DNA from: Robiginitomaculum sp.
GTDB lineage: Bacteria; Pseudomonadota; Alphaproteobacteria; Caulobacterales; Maricaulaceae
Direction of reading: 5' to 3'
Assembly (NCBI GenBank): GCA_015485155.1
Contig: WFUF01000010.1
Coordinates: forward strand, 1-51,428
DNA length: 51,428 nucleotides
The notes under the pieces are model-generated. The model was not told the DNA's origin, made no database searches, and saw only the letters and a program-made list of their open reading frames with translations. The position numbers and the translations under genes were made by a program. Shown here in pieces: positions 35,731 through 45,613 of this stretch (within the stretch, counting starts at the first letter, position 1; every line of letters begins with the position of its first letter).

Positions 35731-36531
35731 TTATTCCGTCATTTGCATGTAAAAGTCTTCTGGCAGGCCAGCCTGATTGCGGGCTTTCGTATTAAATGGC
35801 GGTTTTAAGGTTGAGGTATATCTGGTTTTTACCAAATGCTGGAAGTGAGACTTTGAATCAAGGTTTTGCTGTTCACAAATTCGTTTGAACCATTTTGCAC
35901 CAACTGCTACATGGCCAATTTCTTCCGTAAAAATAAGCTGTAAAACCTCTGCTGTCTTGTTGTCACCAGCCTGCTTGAATTTTTCAATCATGGGCGGGGT
36001 AACGTCCAGCCCGCGTGCCTCCAGTACCAAAGGCGCTATGGCCAGACGGGCCAATACACAATCTGCGGTATCGACAGCGGCATTCCACATGCCATCATGA
36101 ACGGCTAAATCCCCGTATTGCATGCCGTGGGCAGCAAGAAGTTCGCTAAGCAGGCCAAAATGCCGGGCTTCTTCTTGCCCAATACGCAACCAGTCACAGC
36201 AGAACTCCATACTCCATTCAGCACAAACAGGAGGGATGAATGCAAACCTTGCCATTATATCAAAAGCCAGATCAATGGCATTTAACTCAATATGGGCAAT
36301 GGCATGCAACAGGGCTAGTCGCCCCGTTTTGCTGCCCCATTTTCGCTTCATGACCTTGCCCGGAGCAACCATAGTCAATCCTTCAGGGCGGGCTGGGTGC
36401 CGTGGTATGGAAGGCGCGGCTTGCTTCAGGTCTTGTTTGGAAGGTGGCATTAGAGCCAGAGCCATCATCGCTTTTTGGGCAGGACATGGCTGCTGCAAAA
36501 TTTGTACACAGCTTTGGGCAAAACTTGCCAT
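35731..36531 (-). CDS. DUF455 family ferritin-like protein
   Basis: 266 residues. A four-helix ferritin-like fold is suggested by three metal-ligand helices: HIELNAIDLAF (H80, E82), EEARHFGLL (E120/E121, H124) and EEIGHVAVG (E203/E204, H207). Such proteins likely bind a di-iron centre; their reaction is not established. The ATG overlaps the bcp stop by one base (TAATG), so the two are translated together, suggesting a link to peroxide or iron stress. Confidence 0.9.
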   Translation of the reverse strand: MASFAQSCVQILQQPCPAQKAMMALALMPPSKQDLKQAAPSIPRHPARPEGLTMVAPGKVMKRKWGSKTGRLALLHAIAHIELNAIDLAFDIMARFAFIPPVCAEWSMEFCCDWLRIGQEEARHFGLLSELLAAHGMQYGDLAVHDGMWNAAVDTADCVLARLAIAPLVLEARGLDVTPPMIEKFKQAGDNKTAEVLQLIFTEEIGHVAVGAKWFKRICEQQNLDSKSHFQHLVKTRYTSTLKPPFNTKARNQAGLPEDFYMQMTE

Positions 36532-37007
36532 TAGTCAGCCGTTTCACCAAGACGGTTCAATACTGCATCCACATGACCCTTTACCCTTACCTTGCGCCAG
36601 ATTTCTGCAATTTTGCCATCGGCGTCAATCAAGAATGTACTGCGCTCAATTCCCATATATTTGCGGCCATACATGGATTTTTCCACCCATACTCCATAGG
36701 CCTTGATTGTCTTTAATTCCTCATCAGCAGCAAGACGTATTTTTAAATCATGTTTTGCCTTGAATTTGTCATGTTTTGCAGCGCTATCTTTAGATATACC
36801 AACAATTGCTGTATCAAGCTTGGAGAATTTTGCCAGATTTGCTGTAAAATCAATCGCTTCGGTGGTACAGCCAGAGGTGTCGTCTTTTGGGTAAAAATAG
36901 AGTACCAGATTTTGACCTTTATAATCGCTCAGCGAAATGTCTTTACCGCCATCACCGGGCAGGGTGAAGTCTGGTGCCTGATCGCCAATGGAAAGAGAGT
37001 TATTCAT
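36531..37007 (-). CDS. bcp: Peroxiredoxin, Bcp/PrxQ type (single-Cys)
   Basis: 158-residue thioredoxin-fold peroxidase that reduces hydroperoxides. The N-terminus GDQAPDFTLPGDGG and the active site YPKDDTSGCTTEAIDF with peroxidatic C47 are clear. The usual resolving Cys five residues on (E. coli C50) is replaced by Ile and there is no other Cys in the chain, so an external thiol such as glutathione must complete the cycle. ATG at 37007 is chosen on AAGGA upstream; the longer frame adds an unconserved leader. Coupled TAATG to the DUF455 gene. Divergent from the DUF3971 gene with a 94-base gap. Confidence 0.93.
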   Translation of the reverse strand: MNNSLSIGDQAPDFTLPGDGGKDISLSDYKGQNLVLYFYPKDDTSGCTTEAIDFTANLAKFSKLDTAIVGISKDSAAKHDKFKAKHDLKIRLAADEELKTIKAYGVWVEKSMYGRKYMGIERSTFLIDADGKIAEIWRKVRVKGHVDAVLNRLGETAD

Positions 37008-37101
37008 GGGGAGAATCCTTTTGATTTGGTTGGTTTGATTCTTGCACGATACATTAGAGTGATAAAGCAGGTTTTGCTTTTTTGGGGTAAGTTGAACTAA
37101 T

Positions 37102-40100
37102 ATGAGCAATATATTGCAAAAAATGCGTTTCTGGCGATACCCCGGAAAAAATGGGAATCCTGCCTCATCACGACGCTGGATATTGCGTGGTTTTGTATTT
37201 CATGTGCTTGAGATAATAGCTTTGTTGATGGTGCTGGCTCTGGTGGCATTTGCTGTTCTTGCCTGGCAATTGTCAAAGGGGCCATTAGATCTTTCATTCT
37301 TGAAAGAGGATACAAATGCGGCGCTGATGCAGGTGTTTGGCGGTCAGAATGCCAATATTGGAAAGCTGGAAGCAGACTGGTCAGTTAGTGAAAAGTCATT
37401 GGTTATTGTGGCCAAAGACGTGAGTTTGCAGGATGCCGATGGTGGCATTGTTCTGGATATTCCAAGGTTTGAGGCGGGCCTAGACGGTCTGGCTTTGTTG
37501 CGGGGCGGTATTGAATTTTCGAGGCTGGTTATAATTGGTGGAGAAATATCAGCAGTTCGCCGTGAAACTGGTGAAATTGGTGTCGGGGTTGGCAGTGTTG
37601 AGCATGTGCTGAACAATCCCCGGCTCTGGCAACAGCAAAGCACAGTACAGGCCCCCTTGCTCCGTCAGGCTCTTTCCAAATTACAGAATTTGTCGATCAG
37701 AGGTGGAGCGCTGAACTTAAAGGATTTCCGTTCAGGTATTCAGTGGCGGGCGCCAGATACGCGTATTTCCTTCATTAGAGACGGCCAGCGCATCAAGTTT
37801 TTTGCCGATGGTATAATCGAAAGTAACGGCATGAAAAGCCCGGTAAGGTTTGAGGGAACTTCTAATACAGATTTTTCAGACCTTAGCGCCAATGCTATGT
37901 TCTCCAATTATATTCCGGCACAATTGGTTCCTGATTTTGGGAGATTGTCTTTCCTTGCCAGAGTACAGGTTCCGGTTAGTTCTTCTATGTCTGTGGCTAC
38001 GGATGAGGCTGGTTTTCTTGTTAATGCGTCTTTTAAGCTGGATAGCGGAGCAGGAGTGCTAAATCTTCCATTTGGTGATCTTGCTCTGGAATCAGGATCA
38101 ATAGAGGCAAACTTTGATGCTGAAACTGGAACTATTTCCATTACAACGGCGCAAATGGAAGGGCCCAGGATTGACGTTGGTTTTGTTGGCCAGATTAAGG
38201 GGCTGGATCCTGCCCAGCTTATCGTTGGAAGCCAGATTGATTTTTCGCTGGATTTCCAAAAAAGCAATATGGACATGACTGGCTTTATGCAAGGACTCGT
38301 AGAGCTTGATGACTTGCTGTTACAAGGCGCATATTCGCCAGTGGATCAATCCTTACATCTTGAAAGCTGGCAGATTACGGCAGATCAGCTTCATTTACAT
38401 GGCAATGGGGGCGTGCAATGGGTTTCTTCGGATGAGGGGGAGGTTTTTCCAAAGGTACAGATAAACGGACGCAGCAGTGGCAATACTGATCTAAAGCAGG
38501 TTTTATCATTCTGGCCGGTTAATCTTGCTGAAGGGGTGAGAAGCTGGGCGGCAAAAAATATGCGCTCGGCCAATATGTACGATTTCATCTTGCAGGTGAA
38601 TGTGGATGAAAACCTGCGCGACAATGGAGGGTTGAAGAATGAAATGCTCACCCTGTCATTCTCCTTTGACAAGCTGGAAACCACATATTTTGGAACCATG
38701 CCAGCCATTAAGCAGGCGCAGGGAACTGCATTGCTAAGAGGCAATAGCTTTGATGTTAATATGAAGTCAGGGCGCCTGCTCGATAATGAATTAAGCAAGG
38801 GTTATGTGCAAATTCCCTATTTATACCCTGCAGGCGCAATGGCGGTTTATGGGGCTAGGGCAAGCGGCCCCTTGTCTGATCTTTTGCATATTCTTGATCA
38901 GGAGCCATTTGGTTATGTCAGCATGTACCGGATTGTTCCAAATGAAATAGGTGGCAGCGGCTTCGTAGATTTTGAAATGCACCGTCCAATGCGAACCAGA
39001 GTTCCATTTAGGGACATGTCTTTTTCTGCTTCGGGAGAATACACCAATGTCAGTGCTTCTGCACTATTGTTTGAGCAGGATATGACCGGGGTAAGCATAC
39101 AGTTTCAGGCAGATGAATCCAAACTTAGAATAGAAGGCCACGGTGATGTTGGCGGTCAGTCATCGAAGTTTAACTGGAGCGAAAACTTTAAGGCCGTTGA
39201 TGAGCCGCGAACAAAAATGGAACTTGAATCCATAATTGATGCCAGTATTTTTGATGCATTCGGGCTGCCGACACGAGAGTATTTTGATGGAAACCTTGCC
39301 ATTAAACTTGCCATTTCAGGTAATGGTCTTGCTGTGCAGAATGCTGTTGTTTCTGCGGACTTGTCAGAGGCATTTCTGGATCTGCCGGGTTCTGCGTGGA
39401 ACAAGCCCAAAGGCATGCCGGGCTCCTTGTCATTTCAGGTGCAAGAAATAAATCCAGGTGAATATCTGCTAAATGAGCTGGCATTGCTTGCCGGTGGGCT
39501 GGTTTTTGAAGGTCAGGTATCGTTTTCCGCAAGTTCCGGCCTGCAGTCCTTACTTGTAACAAGGGCCATGATGGACGGCGTGTTTGATTTTGCCGCTGAT
39601 GTTAAACGTGACCAACAGGGGACATTTCTGGTAGACATGAATGTTGCCAGTGCTGATATTTCTCCTATCGTAAGGGGGATTTCCAATCCGTCATCTGATC
39701 TGGTTGCAGTTCCTGTAAAAGGAGATATCCGGTTTGCAAAAACCATTGCCGGGTCGCGTTTATTGCTAAATTCCGGGTATTTGAAGTTCGGGCATAATGG
39801 TGAAAAGCTGTACAATCTGGATTTTCGGGCTAATTCAGATCAGGGAGAACACCGTTTTTCTATTACTGAGGGCGAGCAGGAGAAATTACTGGTTTCTGCA
39901 TACAGTGCTGATGGCGGGGCTGCATTGGAGGCGTTTTTGGGCTTTGATGGCCTGGTTGGCGGGAAGATGAACCTAAGCGGCGAGGTTGTCTATGGTTCCG
40001 TGCCACAAACAGATTTAGTCCTGAATTTAGAAAACTTCCAGCTTGCTAATACCCCGGTAGCTGCTCAGATTTTGTCATTAGGGTCTTTGCGCGGGTTTGC

Positions 40101-40620
40101 TGATACGCTTAGTGGCTCCGGCATTGCTTTTGAAAAACTTACCCTGCCTATTAAAATTCAGGAAGGATTTTTGTCAATAAGAGGGGCTAGTGCCACCGGA
40201 CCTGCTATGGGAGTTACCTTGGACGGTGATGTTAATTTACGGGATCAGGATTTGACATTACATGGCGTGCTTGCACCAGCTTATACCCTAAACTCCATGT
40301 TTCGTTCAGTTCCCATAGTGGGAAATATTCTGGTGCCTCGGCAAGGTGAAGGGGTGTTCGGTTTAACCTATTCGGTAAATGGTTCGTTTGCACAGATGCA
40401 GGTTGCGGTAAATCCGCTGTCGGCATTTGCGCCGGGTGTCCTTAGGCAGATGTTTGGTGGCAGCTTGCCTGAAATTGTAGACGCAAAAGAAAATCAACCG
40501 CCCTCTCCTGACGAAGAAGAACAAACAACAAAGTCAGGGCAGGCCACAAAGCCAGAGCAGGCAATCGAGTCAGATCAGACAGCAGAGCCCGTTGTGGGTG
40601 GTTCATCACCGCAATTTTAA
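37102..40620 (+). CDS. Large AsmA/YhdP-like DUF3971 envelope protein
   Basis: 1172 residues. An N-terminal transmembrane helix (ALLMVLALVAFAVLAWQL, about 41-58) is followed by a long periplasmic beta-rich body with DUF3971 (central) and AsmA-like C-terminal region (VNLRDQDLTLHGVLAPAYTLNSM; PIVGNILVPRQGEGVFGLTYSVNG). YhdP/TamB-type proteins bridge inner and outer membranes and move phospholipid between them. The last 45 residues form an unusual disordered tail rich in Glu, Gln, Thr and Pro. Stands alone, divergent from bcp. Confidence 0.88.
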   Translation: MSNILQKMRFWRYPGKNGNPASSRRWILRGFVFHVLEIIALLMVLALVAFAVLAWQLSKGPLDLSFLKEDTNAALMQVFGGQNANIGKLEADWSVSEKSLVIVAKDVSLQDADGGIVLDIPRFEAGLDGLALLRGGIEFSRLVIIGGEISAVRRETGEIGVGVGSVEHVLNNPRLWQQQSTVQAPLLRQALSKLQNLSIRGGALNLKDFRSGIQWRAPDTRISFIRDGQRIKFFADGIIESNGMKSPVRFEGTSNTDFSDLSANAMFSNYIPAQLVPDFGRLSFLARVQVPVSSSMSVATDEAGFLVNASFKLDSGAGVLNLPFGDLALESGSIEANFDAETGTISITTAQMEGPRIDVGFVGQIKGLDPAQLIVGSQIDFSLDFQKSNMDMTGFMQGLVELDDLLLQGAYSPVDQSLHLESWQITADQLHLHGNGGVQWVSSDEGEVFPKVQINGRSSGNTDLKQVLSFWPVNLAEGVRSWAAKNMRSANMYDFILQVNVDENLRDNGGLKNEMLTLSFSFDKLETTYFGTMPAIKQAQGTALLRGNSFDVNMKSGRLLDNELSKGYVQIPYLYPAGAMAVYGARASGPLSDLLHILDQEPFGYVSMYRIVPNEIGGSGFVDFEMHRPMRTRVPFRDMSFSASGEYTNVSASALLFEQDMTGVSIQFQADESKLRIEGHGDVGGQSSKFNWSENFKAVDEPRTKMELESIIDASIFDAFGLPTREYFDGNLAIKLAISGNGLAVQNAVVSADLSEAFLDLPGSAWNKPKGMPGSLSFQVQEINPGEYLLNELALLAGGLVFEGQVSFSASSGLQSLLVTRAMMDGVFDFAADVKRDQQGTFLVDMNVASADISPIVRGISNPSSDLVAVPVKGDIRFAKTIAGSRLLLNSGYLKFGHNGEKLYNLDFRANSDQGEHRFSITEGEQEKLLVSAYSADGGAALEAFLGFDGLVGGKMNLSGEVVYGSVPQTDLVLNLENFQLANTPVAAQILSLGSLRGFADTLSGSGIAFEKLTLPIKIQEGFLSIRGASATGPAMGVTLDGDVNLRDQDLTLHGVLAPAYTLNSMFRSVPIVGNILVPRQGEGVFGLTYSVNGSFAQMQVAVNPLSAFAPGVLRQMFGGSLPEIVDAKENQPPSPDEEEQTTKSGQATKPEQAIESDQTAEPVVGGSSPQF

Positions 40621-40649
40621 TCAACGCAGATACCTCAGGCTCGTTGCTT

Positions 40650-41906
40650 CTATCTGATTTTTATTACTGCGTGTTTCTTTTTGCCTACGGATATTCTGAC
40701 CTGCTTTGAGGATTGAAATGTCTCGTTGGTTAGAGTCATTTTCGGGTCGGTGACAGGTTTGCCATTTATTTTTAATGCCCCGGCCTTGATATGGCGCTTG
40801 CCTTCACCATTGCTTGCAATCAAACCTGTTTTTAGAAATGCCTGCAATATCAAGGGCGCATCAAGTAAATCTGTTTCATCAAGAACCAGTGTTGGAAGAT
40901 CATCGCCTGCTCCGTCTTGCAAGAATGTATCATGAGCGGTTTTTTCTGCAGATTTTGCCGCATCTTCACCATGAAGCATTGTGGTGCAGGCATTTGCCAA
41001 TGCAATTTTGGCAGTATTTATTTCACTACCCCTTAGGGCTTCCAGTTCGGTAATTTTATCCAAAGAAAAGTCGGTGAACAATCTTAGGAATTTTCCTACA
41101 TCAGCATCCTCAGTATTGCGCCAGAACTGCCAGTATTCATAAGGACTTCGCATGTTGGCATTCAGCCAAATGGCACCATCTGCGGTTTTTCCCATTTTGG
41201 CTCCGGAGGAGGTGGTAACCAAAGGTGTCGTAAAAACATGAGCGGAATTGCCAGTTACCCTGCGGATCAAATCCTTGCCATTGACCATGTTTCCCCATTG
41301 GTCTGAACCACCTAATTGCAAGCTGCAGTCAAAACGCCGGTTCAGCTCCAGGAAATCATAAGATTGCAGCAGGGGGTAGTTAAACTCCAAAAACGTCATT
41401 TCGTTCTCATCGGCAATACGCCGCCGGACACTTTCCATCTTGATCATTTTGTTGATGGTGAAATGCTTGCCAATATCGCGAAGAAACGGAATTAACTCAA
41501 GACGATCCAGCCAGTCAGCATTATTGACCATAATCGCATCTGTTGGGCCATCTCCAAAGACAAGAAACTTTTCAAAAACAGTTTTTATGGATTTCATATT
41601 TGCGGCTATGCGCGCATCGTCCAGTAACGGGCGTGATTTGTCCTTGTCCGATGGATCACCGATCTTGGTAGTTCCGCCACCCATCAGGACAATTGGTTTG
41701 TGGCCGGATTGTTGCAGATGGCGTAACATCATAATTTGCACAAGTGAGCCCACATGCAAGGATTCTGCTGTGCAATCAAAACCAATATAGCCGACCAAAG
41801 GCTTATTACTGCTGGCTGCAGCATCAAGTTCGTCAATATCCGTAGACTGGAATAAAAACCCGCGATCAATCAGATTGCGTAATAATTGGGATTTGTGGTT
41901 GCTCAT
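40650..41906 (-). CDS. tyrS: Tyrosyl-tRNA synthetase
   Basis: 418-residue class I synthetase (TyrRS type 1). The HIGH motif is HVGS in CTAESLHVGSLVQ, the substrate pocket shows YPLLQSYDFLEL and LQLGGSDQWGNMVNG, and the KMSKS loop is KMGKT. A C-terminal S4-type RNA-binding segment (about 350-418, RHIKAGALKINGKPV) is present. Charges tRNA-Tyr. Divergent from anmK across 69 bases. Confidence 0.96.
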   Translation of the reverse strand: MSNHKSQLLRNLIDRGFLFQSTDIDELDAAASSNKPLVGYIGFDCTAESLHVGSLVQIMMLRHLQQSGHKPIVLMGGGTTKIGDPSDKDKSRPLLDDARIAANMKSIKTVFEKFLVFGDGPTDAIMVNNADWLDRLELIPFLRDIGKHFTINKMIKMESVRRRIADENEMTFLEFNYPLLQSYDFLELNRRFDCSLQLGGSDQWGNMVNGKDLIRRVTGNSAHVFTTPLVTTSSGAKMGKTADGAIWLNANMRSPYEYWQFWRNTEDADVGKFLRLFTDFSLDKITELEALRGSEINTAKIALANACTTMLHGEDAAKSAEKTAHDTFLQDGAGDDLPTLVLDETDLLDAPLILQAFLKTGLIASNGEGKRHIKAGALKINGKPVTDPKMTLTNETFQSSKQVRISVGKKKHAVIKIR

Positions 41907-41975
41907 AACAAAATCCTGCTAAAAAGTATGCTTTGTGTTCCACTATCATTAACTTGTGAATTACGAAAAGGAAAA

Positions 41976-43112
41976 ATGATGCTTGTGGCTGGTTTAATGA
42001 GCGGAACTTCACTTGATGGCATGGACGCTGCTCTTTTGCGCATTAGTGATAATGGGGCACTGAAAGTCGAACAAAAATATACCGGCATATCCACAAAATT
42101 TAGCCCGACTGATCGAAATGTTTTATCACACGCAGTGGAGGATGCCCTGCAATGGCAATTTTCAGGCCCGACTCCTCACAGTTTCGAACATGCAGCAATG
42201 AGGTTGGCAAGTATTGCGGCTAAAGCAATCGACGATTTGCTGGCGTCTAATGGTATAAAAAACACTGATTTAACAGCAATCGGGTTTCACGGCCAAACCG
42301 TTCTTCATAGGCCACCGGTTGCGGGAAAGAACGGCAAGACCCTGCAACTTGGCAATGCACAGCAATTGGCCAATAAAACCGGCTGTACCATTGTTCATGA
42401 TTTTCGCAGTATGGATATGGATTTTGGTGGACACGGTGCTCCCCTGGCTCCGGCATGGCATTTTGAAATTGCCAAACAGCTAAAATGCGCGCCATTTGCT
42501 TTTATAAATATTGGCGGGGTCAGCAATATAACTTTTGTGCCTGAAATTGATGGCGATAATTTACAGGCAAATATGCTGGCCTTTGATTGCGGGCCGGGCA
42601 ATGGCCCGGTTGATGCATGGATTGCGTCACATGGGCTTGGCCAAATGGATGTGGATGGGCAGCTTGCAGCTCGGGGAGTTGTTGATCACGATATTGTTGC
42701 AGATGTGATAAAGGAATTGCCTGTGGCAGGGTGCCCATTTTCTTTGGATCGCTGGGCATTTGATCATAAATGCGTTCAAGGGCTGTCAGTGGAAGATGGC
42801 GCCGCCACCCTGCTGGAAATTACCGCTTGTGGAATTGTGCGCGGCCTTTCTTCCCTGCCAAAAGAGCCAGGGCAGGTTCTGGTTGGCGGGGGCGGCAGGT
42901 TAAACCCGGTTTTAATGACGAAATTAACAGAACTTGGCATAAGTAATATCGCACCCAGTGAGGCGGCGGGGTTTGATGGCGATTTGATCGAGGCCGAAGC
43001 ATTTGCCTGGTTAAGCGCCTTGCGTCTTCACAATCACCCTACAAGCTGGCCCGGCACTACAGGTGTTTTGCATCCGGTAAGTGGCGGGGCTATCTGCGAC
43101 CCTTGCGATTAG
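41976..43112 (+). CDS. anmK: Anhydro-N-acetylmuramic acid kinase
   Basis: 378 residues of the ASKHA fold. Cleaves and phosphorylates 1,6-anhydro-MurNAc to MurNAc-6-P in peptidoglycan recycling. Motifs: GLMSGTSLDGMDAALL (phosphate loop), GFHGQTVLHRP (catalytic), INIGGVSNITF, FDCGPGNGPVDAWI and GGGGRLNPVLM. The ATG at 41976 has AAAGGA ahead; an earlier frame start (41886) would overlap tyrS and is not used. Convergent with an alpha/beta hydrolase gene, overlapping by 23 bases. Confidence 0.95.
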   Translation: MMLVAGLMSGTSLDGMDAALLRISDNGALKVEQKYTGISTKFSPTDRNVLSHAVEDALQWQFSGPTPHSFEHAAMRLASIAAKAIDDLLASNGIKNTDLTAIGFHGQTVLHRPPVAGKNGKTLQLGNAQQLANKTGCTIVHDFRSMDMDFGGHGAPLAPAWHFEIAKQLKCAPFAFINIGGVSNITFVPEIDGDNLQANMLAFDCGPGNGPVDAWIASHGLGQMDVDGQLAARGVVDHDIVADVIKELPVAGCPFSLDRWAFDHKCVQGLSVEDGAATLLEITACGIVRGLSSLPKEPGQVLVGGGGRLNPVLMTKLTELGISNIAPSEAAGFDGDLIEAEAFAWLSALRLHNHPTSWPGTTGVLHPVSGGAICDPCD

Positions 43113-43785
43113 TTCTGATATATTCTTCCATGTGAGGATCGCGGGTTCCATTTTCCCTATAGTTCATATAGGTGTCCACTTCAGCTTCAAGCTCATCAAT
43201 ATGATCGTCAAACAAATGTCCTGCGCCCTGAATGGTTTTATGGGTTAGAAAAGCGCCTTTTTGGATGCGAATGCGGTCTGAAATATGTTCAATTTCCTCC
43301 GGAGGACAGATTCTGTCAGCAGATCCGTGCAGGATCAGCCCGGAAGCAGGGCAGGGCGCCAGAAAGCCAAAATCATACATATTCATCGGAGTTGCCATAC
43401 AGACGAATCCGTGAATTTCTGGTCTGCGCATTAATAATTGCATGCTGAGCCATGCGCCAAATGAATGACCGGCAACCCAGCAAAATGGTGCATTCGGGTT
43501 TAGAGATTGCAGCCAGTCAAGCACAGTTGCGGCATCTTGCAGTTCACCTTGCCCCTGATCATATTCGCCCTGAGATGCTCCAACGCCGCGCAAATTAAAT
43601 CGGCAAACCGCATATCCACGCCTTTTGTAAAGTTCATACAGAGCTACTATTGGTTTGGCATTCATGTGGCCGCCACCTTTGGGGTGAGCATGCAAAATAA
43701 GTGCAATTGGGGCATTTGGTTCTGTTGCCGGGTGATAAAACCCCTCCAATCGGCCTTCGGGGCCAGCAATTATTACTTCGGGCAT
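43090..43785 (-). CDS. Alpha/beta hydrolase (COG2945-type)
   Basis: 231 residues. Nucleophile elbow GHSFGAWLS and the oxyanion segment ALILHAHPKGGGHMN, a late GADRICPPEE-like segment (HGSADRICPPEEIEHIS with the acid Asp) and the His in GAGHLFDD complete a Ser-Asp-His triad. Short members of this group are intracellular dienelactone-hydrolase-like esterases of unknown substrate. 3' end overlaps convergent anmK by 23 bases, so no terminator can lie between. Confidence 0.88.
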   Translation of the reverse strand: MPEVIIAGPEGRLEGFYHPATEPNAPIALILHAHPKGGGHMNAKPIVALYELYKRRGYAVCRFNLRGVGASQGEYDQGQGELQDAATVLDWLQSLNPNAPFCWVAGHSFGAWLSMQLLMRRPEIHGFVCMATPMNMYDFGFLAPCPASGLILHGSADRICPPEEIEHISDRIRIQKGAFLTHKTIQGAGHLFDDHIDELEAEVDTYMNYRENGTRDPHMEEYIRTNRKGRR

Positions 43786-43885
43786 AGGTGCATCTCTTGT
43801 TTGTTGAATTCCTGAGTAATTGAGTTTTTCGATTTGATATCTATATCGTAACTTCCTTGAAAAATCTGCCTTTTTTGTGACAAAA

Positions 43886-43910
43886 ATTCTTGACTAAACT
43901 GATCAGGTAT
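43886..43910 (+). promoter_or_regulatory. Predicted IscR type-1 operator upstream of the suf operon
   Basis: A 25-base dyad with left half ATTCTTGACT and right half GATCAGGTAT matches the published type-1 IscR consensus (ATASYYGACTRWWWYAGTCRRSTAT) at 21 of 25 positions by eye. A TTGACT -35-like box (43890-43895) is inside it. It lies 112 bases upstream of iscR, suggesting autoregulation by cluster-bound IscR. A leader hairpin with CTTC/GAAG and TCGA/TCGA pairing follows at about 43940-43965. Confidence 0.75.
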
Positions 43911-44021
43911 TGTTTTTGCTCCTGACAGCCTCAAGCGGTTCGATTCTTCGACCCACCTGAAGTCGAGCGGGGTTCTAGCACACTTTTTTCGGTGCTGGCG
44001 AGCAAAGAAGTGAACAAAATT

Positions 44022-44486
44022 ATGAAACTAAGTGCAAAAGGTAGATATGCGGTGATTGCATTGGCAGATTTGGCATCCCTGAATTCTGAACAGCCGGTAC
44101 CTCTATCAGAAATTGCTGAACGGCAGGAGATATCCCTGTCATATCTTGAACAGTTGTTTGCCAAGCTCCGCAGACATGGAGTTGTTGTGGGGGTGCGGGG
44201 GCCAAGAGGTGGTTATTCTCTGGCGCACGCTGCAAACCAGACTTCAATAGCCGATATTGTTTTAGCTGTTGATGAAAACATTAAAACAACTGGATGCCAG
44301 GAAAACTCCGGAGTTAATTGTACGGGCAAAACTGGCAAATGTTTGGCTCATGATCTTTGGAATGAGCTGGGCCAGCATATATACCTGTTTTTGAACTCTA
44401 TTACGCTGGACGATGTTCTGGAACGCCGGGTTATTGGCACTGCAGGAGGGGCCAGGTTTCAAGAGCTGGTGGTGCAGGAAAAATGA
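44022..44486 (+). CDS. iscR: Rrf2-family Fe-S cluster regulator IscR
   Basis: 154 residues with a winged helix-turn-helix (MKLSAKGRYAVIALADLA, ISLSYLEQLFAKLRRHGVV, GPRGGYSLA) and the three [2Fe-2S] cysteines C92, C100 and C107 followed by H110. It senses cluster supply and represses the suf operon when loaded. ATG at 44022 aligns with the conserved start; upstream in-frame codons are unconserved. ATGA overlap with the following desulfurase. The site at 43886-43910 is its probable own operator. Confidence 0.94.
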   Translation: MKLSAKGRYAVIALADLASLNSEQPVPLSEIAERQEISLSYLEQLFAKLRRHGVVVGVRGPRGGYSLAHAANQTSIADIVLAVDENIKTTGCQENSGVNCTGKTGKCLAHDLWNELGQHIYLFLNSITLDDVLERRVIGTAGGARFQELVVQEK

Positions 44487-45613
44487 CCGTGTATTTTGAT
44501 TATAATGCCACAGCACCGATCAGAAAGACTGCTCTGGCTGCCGTGAATGCGGCGTACGAGGCTGGTGGTAATCCGTCTTCAGTGCATCAGGCAGGTCGTG
44601 CAGCAAAAGCTATGGTTGATCTTGGGCGCAAACAAATAGCCAGTGCAGTAAAATGCGGCATTGATGATGTGGTTTTTACCAGTGGCGGAACAGAATCAAA
44701 TAATCTTGCAATCGCAAATGCAAAACATGCACTTGCCTGTTCTTCTGTCCTGATAGGGGCAGGTGAGCATCCAAGCAATCTGGCTCCGGCTGATGCTATG
44801 GCAGTTCCGGTTGCCAGACTAAAGCTGCAGACCAACGGCCTGATTGATATGGATGCACTGCAAAGCTCTTTATTGGACTGCAAATCCCCTTTGGTGGTTG
44901 TGATGCTGGCCAATAATGAGACCGGCGTTTTGCAACCGATGAGGCAGATTGCTGATATGGTGCATGAGGCAGGCGGTTTTTTGCATGTGGATGCGGCTCA
45001 GGCTTTTGGCAAAATTCCTGTAAACTTTGGTGCGATGGGTGCTGATACCATGACATTGGCTGCTCATAAACTTGGTGGCCCAATGGGTATAGGGGCACTG
45101 ATCGTTCGATGCGGTCTGCCATTTGTCGGCCAAATCGTTGGTGGCAGTCAGGAGACCGGCAGGCGGGCAGGAACTTCCAATGTTGCAGGTATTGCGGGCT
45201 TTGGCGCTGCTGCGGTGGAGGCCGAAGAACAACTTGATAGATTTGCAGGTTTGTCCCAAAAGCGTGACCATCTGGAGGCATTATTGCGTGACTTTGCTAG
45301 TGATCTGGTGGTGTTTGGCAAGCAGGCGCAGCGTTTACCCAATACGCTTTGTTGTGCGGCTTTGGGTTTTAGTTCCCAAACCCAGTTGATGGCCCTGGAT
45401 CTGGCCGGATTTGCCATTTCCAGCGGCTCGGCATGTTCATCTGGCAAGGTCAAAGCGTCGCACGTACTTGCGGCCATGGGGGTATCGCCTGATCTGTCTG
45501 GTTGTGCCATTCGTATATCTTTGGGCTGGCGAACAACCAGTGAAGAAATCGAGCAATTTGCGCAAGCTTGGGGCGAAGCCTACCGGCGTGCAGTTACAGG
45601 GAATAATTCATGA
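44483..45613 (+). CDS. Class V aminotransferase-type cysteine desulfurase (NifS/IscS-like)
   Basis: 376 residues. PLP-bound K196 in [15 protein letters not shown], cofactor His/Asp in [11 protein letters not shown], and the mobile-loop catalytic C318 in [21 protein letters not shown] (group I desulfurase signature) are present. It takes sulfur from cysteine as a persulfide for Fe-S assembly or tRNA thiolation. ATGA overlap with iscR, and its end overlaps sufB. It is a second desulfurase in addition to SufS in this operon. Confidence 0.94.
   Translation: MTVYFDYNATAPIRKTALAAVNAAYEAGGNPSSVHQAGRAAKAMVDLGRKQIASAVKCGIDDVVFTSGGTESNNLAIANAKHALACSSVLIGAGEHPSNLAPADAMAVPVARLKLQTNGLIDMDALQSSLLDCKSPLVVVMLANNETGVLQPMRQIADMVHEAGGFLHVDAAQAFGKIPVNFGAMGADTMTLAAHKLGGPMGIGALIVRCGLPFVGQIVGGSQETGRRAGTSNVAGIAGFGAAAVEAEEQLDRFAGLSQKRDHLEALLRDFASDLVVFGKQAQRLPNTLCCAALGFSSQTQLMALDLAGFAISSGSACSSGKVKASHVLAAMGVSPDLSGCAIRISLGWRTTSEEIEQFAQAWGEAYRRAVTGNNS

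Noticed and set aside
44796-45281. 161-codon reverse frame within the desulfurase gene
   Set aside because: Shadow of a clear PLP enzyme; composition is His/Gln/Pro-rich as expected from antisense.
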